Origin: Gigaspora margarita
Lineage: Eukaryota > Glomeromycota > Glomeromycetes > Diversisporales > Gigasporaceae
Direction of reading: 5' to 3'
Length of the DNA: 64,000 bases
NCBI GenBank assembly: GCA_009809945.1
Contig: WTPW01002090.1
Location: 30,810-94,809, forward strand
Shown here: positions 56,988 through 64,000 of the stretch, in pieces
Layout: each line of letters begins with the position of its first letter
Numbering within the stretch: the first letter of the stretch is position 1
Program-made: the position numbers and the translations under genes
Notes under the pieces: model-generated
Told to the model about the DNA's origin: nothing
What the model saw: only the letters and a program-made list of their open reading frames with translations
The model's database searches: none

Positions 56988-57729
56988 TAGTATTGGGGCA
57001 CAGTGTCCCAGGGCATGCCTAGGGGCATGTCTCTGAGCCAAAAAGCATGCCATATCATATGATTATAAATCTGAATCATGTAATTTGAAGTGCATTAATT
57101 GGCTATCTATTGGCCAATTTTTGTGAACTATTTAGTGATACAAAATCTGGTTGGCAATAGAAATAAATTCAAACCAAATTTTATTAATTCTAATGTCTAT
57201 TATTAATGTGTATCTGGTTGAAAAAAAGCTTGAAGCAATTTATTTATCAATCATTAACTAATCAATAAATGTTTAATAACAAGATAACTATCAATAAAGT
57301 AATATATGTACATGGAATATGAAAGATATAGAACATAAAATGTAATCATATATATCCTATGCATACTCCATATAATATATTGTAGCTTTTAAAAACTTTG
57401 TCAAATAACCTATATTTATACAGAACATTAAAAAAAATCCAAATTACCTTAATCTATAAAACAAAATGTGTATCCTATCACTAACTTCTAAATTATTCTC
57501 TATTTTCTTGATTATTTTTACTATAGATAGAATAAAAGTAGTTTTAGAATTTATTTAAAGACATGTAATTATAATTTAGTTATTGACCAATCAGAATTAA
57601 AGCTTGCTATGCTGCATATCATATGATTTATATATAGGGCATGCCTAGGGCACAATAAGAGAGGGCATGCCTCAGCCCAAGGCATGCCCTCTAGGGACAT
57701 GCCAAATTTTTTCTCATGCCCCAACTCTA
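56988..57729. mobile_element. 742-bp hAT-type element with GGCATGCC arrays
   Basis: The ends TAGTATTGGGGCA and TGCCCCAACTCTA are inverted with two mismatches. GTACCAAT (56980-56987) and GCACCAAT (57730-57737) form an 8-bp duplication with one mismatch. The palindromic word GGCATGCC is repeated near both ends. No transposase frame is present. Confidence 0.8.
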
Positions 57730-57747
57730 GCACCAATAGGTATATAC

Positions 57748-57900
57748 TTGAGTTGCTGATGAAACTGGTGAAACTTGGTGAAGCTTGATAAAACTGGTAA
57801 ATATCTAAAATCTGATTGGCTATTGAACGCAATAGCCAATCAAATTTTAGATAGTCACCAGTTTCTCTAGCTTGATTTAATAGTTTCACCAACAACTCTA
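57748..57900. mobile_element. 153-bp hAT-type foldback MITE
   Basis: Exact 8-bp duplications GTATATAC lie at 57740-57747 and 57901-57908. The arms TTGAGTTGCTGATGAAACT and AGTTTCACCAACAACTCTA, then CTGATTGGCTATTG/CAATAGCCAATCA, make almost the whole element one hairpin with loop AACG. It starts only 18 bp after the preceding hAT-type element. Confidence 0.88.
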
Positions 57901-57908
57901 GTATATAC

Positions 57909-58741
57909 CCACCCACATCATATGACTAAATCTGTTATCTGATTGGCTAATTATAATAGATAATTTACATTAATTGCAATACTATATTCATAACAACAGT
58001 GTTATGCATAACACCTATTATGCAGACTAGGTTATGGTTATAGTTATAGTTAGGGTTAAAATTAGAGTTTATAGCAAAATCGTGAGAGGAACATTTTTTG
58101 TTAGTAACACAACAAGGTTACCCTAGTAAATTTTGAGATATTTGAAAATTTAGAAAGTATTTTCATATAGGGTATAATATAACGTGGTGTTATGAATATA
58201 ACTTTTCTTATTTATTATATTATCTATTTATTATTGAACTAAAACATACTTAAATACTTTTTTTTAAAGACCACAACTTTTACAGATATGATATACGTAT
58301 TACATACATTATCAATCGATATACTTTTAATTAATACTCCTTATTGTTATACCTTATTGGTAGATTTATATGTGAATTGATATTGTGTAAACATATTTTG
58401 CAATGTATTGCATATAGAACATGGAATCCACCAGGGCAGTTTTCAAATTTATGGGTCATGTAAGTAGCGTATGATCCTAATACAATCTCGAGCTATTGTC
58501 ATATTCATATATTTATGGGTTATGGCAGTAATATTTTTCTCACATGATGCATAGATTTGAAGGCCGCCCTGGTGGATTTGTAAAATATAAAAACTTGTTT
58601 TGAAATTGAACTGAATAATGCATTTGAATTAAAAATTTTAATTTCGTCTTAAAATAACATAAATTCTTGAATACAATATATTAGATACCACTATAATGGA
58701 TAGATATGAAAATCATATTTAATTCAATCATTCAAAATAAT
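57909..58741. other. Spacer between hAT-type elements
   Basis: A pair of similar phrases, CACCAGGGCAG at 58428 and GCCGCCCTGGTGGA at 58562, forms a small inverted repeat. No gene is recognised. Confidence 0.45.
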
Positions 58742-58749
58742 GTAATATA

Positions 58750-60268
58750 TAGGGCTGTTAATCGGTCCGTCCAGTCCGTCCCGGTTAAAAGACCACCCGG
58801 TCTTTTAAAAAACCGGACCGGACGCGGTCCAGGACCGAAATAAGACTGAATAGAGCTAGACCGGACGGACCGATGATCAATATAATACTTTTTTGCTATA
58901 ACGGTGAAATTAAGTTTGTCAGAATAAAGAATTACAATAAGCTTTTCAAATTAATAATATTTGCTTATATGATATTAATACGTTTGATAATTTTAGTTAT
59001 ACATAAATTATGGATNAGAAAATAATATAGTATATTAATATAGCAAATAACTCATTTAATTAACTTCGTAAATATGAACATTATAGTTTAAATCAGTTAA
59101 AAGATATTTTGTCAATTTTAACCATTTAAGATTCCATAATTTGATTGAATAATATAATCATAATTGGGCATGCCAAATGTTCAATCTTGTACTGATTCAA
59201 GACAAGAATTGTCTTAATATATGAAAAAATTAAAGTAAATCAACAAAACGATTAGATGTTACTTGTATAGAAAAAAAATATTTATTAATAAAATATTGTT
59301 AGCATTTACATGTCTGTCAAACACTTAAAAATTTATAAACTTAATATATTTTATAAAAAAAAAATATAAAAAATGAATTTAATAAAAAAAAAATATAAAA
59401 CATAAAGTATACTACTAGTATCGGGTTATTTCCAATCGTAGTTTGAATGCTATTAGAATTATGCCATTCAGTATTCAGTATGATGAAATTTTTTAAATTT
59501 ACTAGTATTACTATCTTACATCACAATACAACAATAATTTTTTTCATTAAGTTTCAACAATAATTAATTATCCGTAATATGCTTAATTAATAGAAAGTAT
59601 GCAAATTTGATTTTCAAAATAAATTAGCCAAATTTAGTATGTGATATTTTGGCATTGTAATCTTTAAATCCAGATGATCCACATTATACATAAATCCTTA
59701 TCAATGTGTACCGATATTGATACATTCATTACTTACATGCGGATTGAGCAGATTACACTTATTTCAGATTTGAGCAATATACTATATTTGCATTTTGGAT
59801 GACGAGTTTGAGGCAAGCTAATAGTTAATTTTAGTCGAATGCAAATTATAATTTTTACCATTAAAAATTCTCGGCTAAATTAATCATTAGCTTGTTTCAA
59901 ACTTGTGTTCCAAAATAATGCCCATAGGAGTTATTTCGCACAAATACAGTGCAAATTGTAAATCAACTGATCACGCCATTGCTGTCATTAATAAATTTCT
60001 CTATTTTATTAACATTAACAACAGCCCGTTCACATTATACATTAAACGTAGTTTAATCTTGTTTAACAAACTAAGGGGTTTGTAATTGAATTTTAACCAA
60101 AAACAACATTTTATAGTTGTTTATATTATCAAGATAATATTTAGTTTATTTGATATTTAATATTAGGACCGGCGGTCCTTTCAGTCTGTCCTAAAAAGGA
60201 CTGGACCGGCCCGGTCCCTGGACGGACCGAAGGACCGTCAGTCCGGACCGGACCGATTAACAGCCCTA
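58750..60268. mobile_element. 1.5-kb hAT-type element with exact 8-bp duplication
   Basis: The ends TAGGGCTGTTAATCGGTCCG and CGGTCC-type GACCGATTAACAGCCCTA are inverted repeats. Perfect GTAATATA copies lie at 58742-58749 and 60269-60276. GC-rich arrays of GGACCGG/CCGGTCC occupy about 120 bp inside each end, like the MITE at 52036. The 1.2-kb interior is AT-rich with only short frames (for example 59903-60085) and no recognisable transposase motif. It is therefore probably a non-autonomous or fully decayed copy. Confidence 0.88.
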
Positions 60269-60276
60269 GTAATATA

Positions 60277-62400
60277 CATCAAAGATTGTAAAATATAAAA
60301 GCTTAACATTATTTGAAGAAAGTTGTTGGAAATCAAACTGATTATTAGAAATTGAATCGAATGATGCATTTGTATTAAAACTTGTTTTTGTCCAAAATAA
60401 CACAAAAACTTGAGGCAATGAATATTTATTTGTATCTCATGATAATATAGTATAATTCGCATTAATAAAATATAAATAATTATCAAACAAGAATTCAATT
60501 AATACAAATATTGAGTCTTACTGTTATTGTGATATTTTTTATAAAAATAGTAGCATTTCCTGGAAAGATCCCTCCAATGTTAAAAATTTTAAGTCCATTT
60601 TAGTTATAATTTCTTAGATATGAAATTCAGAAATAATTACTTCTTACAAATTTGTAGAGAAATAGTATTGACCATCATATGCTTTACTATCTATTCGTAA
60701 TGATACATATTAACGAATTATATTATTCATTTTTGAATTAAAGTTCATAACTTTGAATATAATATTTATCAATATGGTCAAAACCTCGATTAATATCAAT
60801 TTACCAAGATTGCTAATCAGAATGCATGATTTGGTGTAACACAATATAACGTGATAAATAAATGTAACTTTCTAGCAAACATGCTTTTCTGACAGTTCAA
60901 GTTAGCCAAATTTGTGTTGTCCGGCCCAAATTATACCCTTAATTTTGCCCGAAATGGTATTGTTATACCGCATTAAAAATTGCAAAAAATATCGATTTCT
61001 CTATAATTTGGTAACTTCCCAAAATTCCAGGTCAGGATATCAATTTTGTTCCAAAATCATAAAAAATTTTACCAATAAATCATATCCATTCATTTAGTAA
61101 AAAAGCCCATCTGATAATTTTGCTATACAACCTGCTAACAACTAGAACTAAACACCAACCTAGATCTGATGCATCCGATCTGAAAATTTGGAGATACAAT
61201 AGCCCTGTAATTATAATTTGGCCTAAAAATATTGATTTATATATAATCAACATAAATTGATAGTTTTCACTATTTCTAAGCATGGCTTACTGCGCCAACC
61301 TAGCACACATTCAAGGGGTGCTGTCGAATAAACTTTATATTAAAGTTAGACCAATTTAATCAGTGGTTTATGTTACATTCCCTTCTAAAAAGAGGTGCGA
61401 GAGAGGATGGAACGTTTATATAGTAAATTTAATAAAATTGTTTCTCAATCAGAAATTATCAAGCTGGCTTGCTCATCTTTTGTGTTTGTTCATTTTCTCT
61501 TCAGAAGTTTTTGGAGCCTTACAATTTCTAATCTTAATTCCACCCAACATTATTGCTCTAGCTAAATTTATATATGTATATCTCAAAAATTTTTTTACTA
61601 ATAGAGAGAAAGGGAGTTTAAAAGAGGGTAACATAAACTACCGAATCGAATTAGTCTCACCTAATTTAACTTTTAACATCATCATGAATAAACTGATCTA
61701 CCCCTGCATCGATTAACCTTGTGCTAAGTATCTCACATAGACAACATCTAAGTTTTCTAATAATTCTATTCATATTTTAAAAACTTTTTAAACCATATTC
61801 TTATTTTGAATTGATGGTAAATACAAAGTTTTTTTTTAATAGTATTCTATTGGTTTTTTGATTATAATTGTTGAGCAATTTTAAGAATAATTTATTATGA
61901 GCATTTTTATTTGTACACAGTATGTTTATATACAGTTTCACAAACTATAATAGAAAATGCAGGCTGCAGATTAATTTTTGTACAACAAAAACAAAGCAAA
62001 ATATTAAAATTTAATTTTATCTTTAAATTTTGCTTATGAAGCTATATTTTAAAGACTAAGTAAAAAAAATTTCTTGCAAAATTTTAGTATAAACTAAGCC
62101 TTAACCCATCTTAGGCCTTTACTCTAACCCTAATATTAATTAAATTTTAATTTTATTTTTATTAGAAATTGTTTAATTTATAAGGTACACAAATAACTGT
62201 ATTTAAACACAATGTACAAATAGTAATTTTCTTAATATAATATATTAAAAATTTTATAATTAATAATTTATTTAATTAAAACTAAGTTTTTAGAATTAAA
62301 TATACTATAATTTAAATAATAAAAATAAATAAAATATATTTTGGTTAAATTTTTTTTAAAACTTAATTATTGAATTTTATATTAAATTATTATATAAATC
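60277..62400. other. Spacer with one doubtful open frame
   Basis: The longest plus frame (61363-61716, 117 codons) begins with GTG, not ATG. It includes a hydrophobic segment (SSEVFGALQFLILIPPNIIA) but no known domain. It is not accepted as a gene. No repeat ends were identified. Confidence 0.4.
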
Positions 62401-62406
62401 TTTAAA

Positions 62407-62528
62407 AATCTATAACTTTTGATCTACTAATCCAATTTAGATAATTTAACTATCAAAATGATTCTCTCAATGAGATAATCATTTGATAGTTAATCATTTA
62501 AATTGGATCAGTGGATCAAAAGCTATAG
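62407..62528. mobile_element. 122-bp hairpin element
   Basis: TATAACTTTTGATCTACTAA and TCCAATTTAGATAATTTAAC are mirrored by ATTTAAATTGGATCAGTGGA and TCAAAAGCTATA, turning near 62468. It is a small non-coding foldback. Confidence 0.7.
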
Positions 62529-62708
62529 GCCTTTTATTATTAAACTTGTAATATTGCACAAAAACATATTAGTACTTTATTTAGTACTATAACTCTTGTT
62601 TTTATATAATAACTTTAGATAAATTTTTTACAGACTTTTTTGTAATTGTTATACCAAGTTACTTGTTTAATAGCACAAAGTAACAAGTGATTTAATTAGT
62701 TAACTTTT

Positions 62709-62874
62709 AAAAAACTAAAATTTTTTAGATATTTATTAATTTTTTTTGAAAAATTAAACAAATTTGAATTTTTTTAAAAAAATTTTAAATCAAAAAACTA
62801 AAATTTTTTAGATATTTATTAATTTTTTTTAAAAAATTAAACAAATTTGAATTTTTTTAAAAAAATTTTAAATC
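62709..62874. repeat. 83-bp exact-looking tandem duplication
   Basis: The unit beginning AAAAAACTAAAATTTTTTAG is repeated with an 83-bp period (62709 and 62792), with one visible G/A difference. The near identity implies a recent duplication. Confidence 0.85.
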
Positions 62875-63540
62875 AAAAACTATTAAACATTTTATTAAAA
62901 AGATGTTATATATATATATATATATATTTTGATTGCTTATTAATATTTAAAATTTTGAGTTATTGTATTTAATTAAAGTATATAAAGATGTTATATTATG
63001 TTTAATAAAATTATCAATATACAAAATTTTTTTAAACTTGCTAATATAACTTTTATTAAATTAGCTAACTTTTATATATACCAAAATAAAGTATAAATAT
63101 ATATTTATATATTATATAAATTTAATTTAAAGTTAATAAGAAAAAGAGTACATTTATTCATCACATAGCATGACATAACTAATATGTCACTTTTACATGA
63201 TTGACCAATCAAAATTTAAATTATGTGTAATATAGCATGATCAGAAAATTTCAAAACAAAATATTTATTTTGTCAAAAATTGGTCATAACTCAAAATTTA
63301 GTATATGAAACTACTCTTCGAGGTTTTAACAAAAAAAATTCCTTGCAAAATTTTACTATAAAACATTCTTTCTCCTATCTTTACACTACTCTTAGCTCAC
63401 CCTAACTCTAACCACAAAAAACATGTTATTTTAGTTGTTTTAATTTTATATTACACGTGATTTTATGATCAGCAACAGATACGACAACATCGCATATATA
63501 TTGTATAAATTCTCTCTAAGAAAAATTTTTCAAAATTTAC
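62875..63540. other. AT-rich spacer
   Basis: A (TA)n run lies at 62911-62930. No gene or element end is recognised. Confidence 0.45.
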
Positions 63541-63547
63541 ATTTTAT

Positions 63548-63596
63548 AACTGTACTAAATTTAGTTTTTGTACTAAATTTAGTATAACAAACAGAT
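63548..63596. repeat. Paired GTACTAAATTTAGT motifs, probable end of a mariner-like element
   Basis: Two copies of TGTACTAAATTTAG are followed by AACAAACAGA and TA. This matches the right end of the element at 33035-33820, where the palindrome is followed by AGCTAACAGA and TA. The matching left end was not found in the window. Confidence 0.5.
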
Positions 63597-63948
63597 AGCC
63601 ATTAATAAATAATAAAATATAAATTTATATACAATATATAAACTATATTACTATTATTAAATAAATTTATTCTATAATAAATATTGGGAATTACAGGACC
63701 CAAGACATCTCTGATATATGTCTTTTTTTTTTTTTAGCAAATTGCAGAAAATTTGGTCTGAGGTCCAAATTTAAGTTTTAGCAAATTGAGGTTAATTTTA
63801 AAAAAGGTTATATAAAGCATTTTGGCAAATTACAGCAATTTTATGCATGATATATTTTATTTTTAGCAAATTACCTACATTTTGCAAGAATCATCCCCAA
63901 AAATAAGCTATCTCATTTTTTTGTACTGCTATAATTTTTAAAAATTTA
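63597..63948. other. Spacer with repeated TTTTAGCAAATTGC words
   Basis: TTTAGCAAATT occurs four times between 63735 and 63870 at irregular spacing. No gene is seen. Confidence 0.45.
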
Positions 63949-64000
63949 AGATGCTTAATTTTGAATTTTTTTGATCAAAAAATCCAAAATTAAGCATCTT
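63949..64000. repeat. Hairpin at the window edge
   Basis: AAGATGCTTAATTTTG is answered by CAAAATTAAGCATCTT, with ATTTTTTTGATCAAAAAAT as the turning point. It runs to the last base, so a larger foldback may continue outside. Confidence 0.7.

Noticed and set aside
61363..61716. 117-codon plus frame with a hydrophobic segment
   Set aside because: It starts with GTG, has no recognisable domain or upstream signals and lies in ordinary spacer. Chance cannot be excluded.
5150..64000. Repeated hairpins considered as a possible CRISPR array
   Set aside because: The repeats are not regularly spaced, have no unique spacers, and the sequence is eukaryotic in character.

Overview
This is an extremely AT-rich eukaryotic window that is almost entirely mobile DNA, with one protein gene I would defend and several decayed ones. 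The Sel1-repeat gene at 47.4-48.5 kb, the remnant of a second one at 56.4 kb, the BED/DUF4371-type hAT transposase pseudogene, the broken Ty3/gypsy element and the base composition together suggest an early-diverging fungus with a large repeat-rich genome. An arbuscular mycorrhizal fungus (Glomeromycotina, for example Rhizophagus or a relative) is the best guess. That assignment is an inference from gene-family flavour, not from a marker gene.

Layout. 0-8.8 kb: AT-rich spacer with two hAT-type MITEs (one with an exact 8-bp target duplication), a 540-bp foldback and a 336-bp MITE with perfect 20-bp terminal inverted repeats (TIRs). 8.8-12.0 kb: a 3.2-kb hAT-type element flanked by exact ATTGAAAT duplications, with smaller inverted-repeat elements nested inside it. 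12.2-13.4 kb: a 138-bp tandem satellite interrupted by a foldback and a MITE. 14.15-15.42 kb: a long tRNA-headed, poly(A)-tailed retroposon with a 17-bp target duplication. 18.4-21.6 kb: TIR elements, a minisatellite and a coding-like fragment. 21.85-25.95 kb: a hAT transposase pseudogene broken by a 1.05-kb palindrome of palindromes, a MITE and a polyadenylated retrocopy. 26.2-27.0 kb: two more retroposons. 28.3-33.8 kb: nested MITEs, foldbacks and a mariner-like element. 34.4-44.4 kb: a complete but inactivated Ty3/gypsy retrotransposon on the minus strand, in the order LTR, gag, protease, Cys-rich four-knuckle region, RT, RNase H, integrase, extra ORF, LTR. 44.5-45.1 kb: another retroposon. 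47.4-48.5 kb: the Sel1 gene. 51.85-52.95 kb: a retroposon carrying a hAT MITE. 55.7-60.3 kb: a mariner-like MITE, a Sel1 remnant and three hAT-type elements. 60.3-64 kb: spacer with small hairpins and tandem duplications.

How the parts relate. Four mobilisation systems have left traces: hAT (8-bp target duplications), Tc1/mariner-like (TA), target-primed retroposition (14-19-bp duplications plus A-tails) and LTR retrotransposition. Almost all copies are non-autonomous and none of the recognisable enzymes is intact. The in-frame stops of the LTR element are mostly TGA, many where arginine is expected, which suggests CpG deamination. All family assignments are from reading by eye. No database search was run. 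Seven N positions (20967, 20982, 21004, 44995, 45009, 45013 and 59016) mark ambiguous bases.
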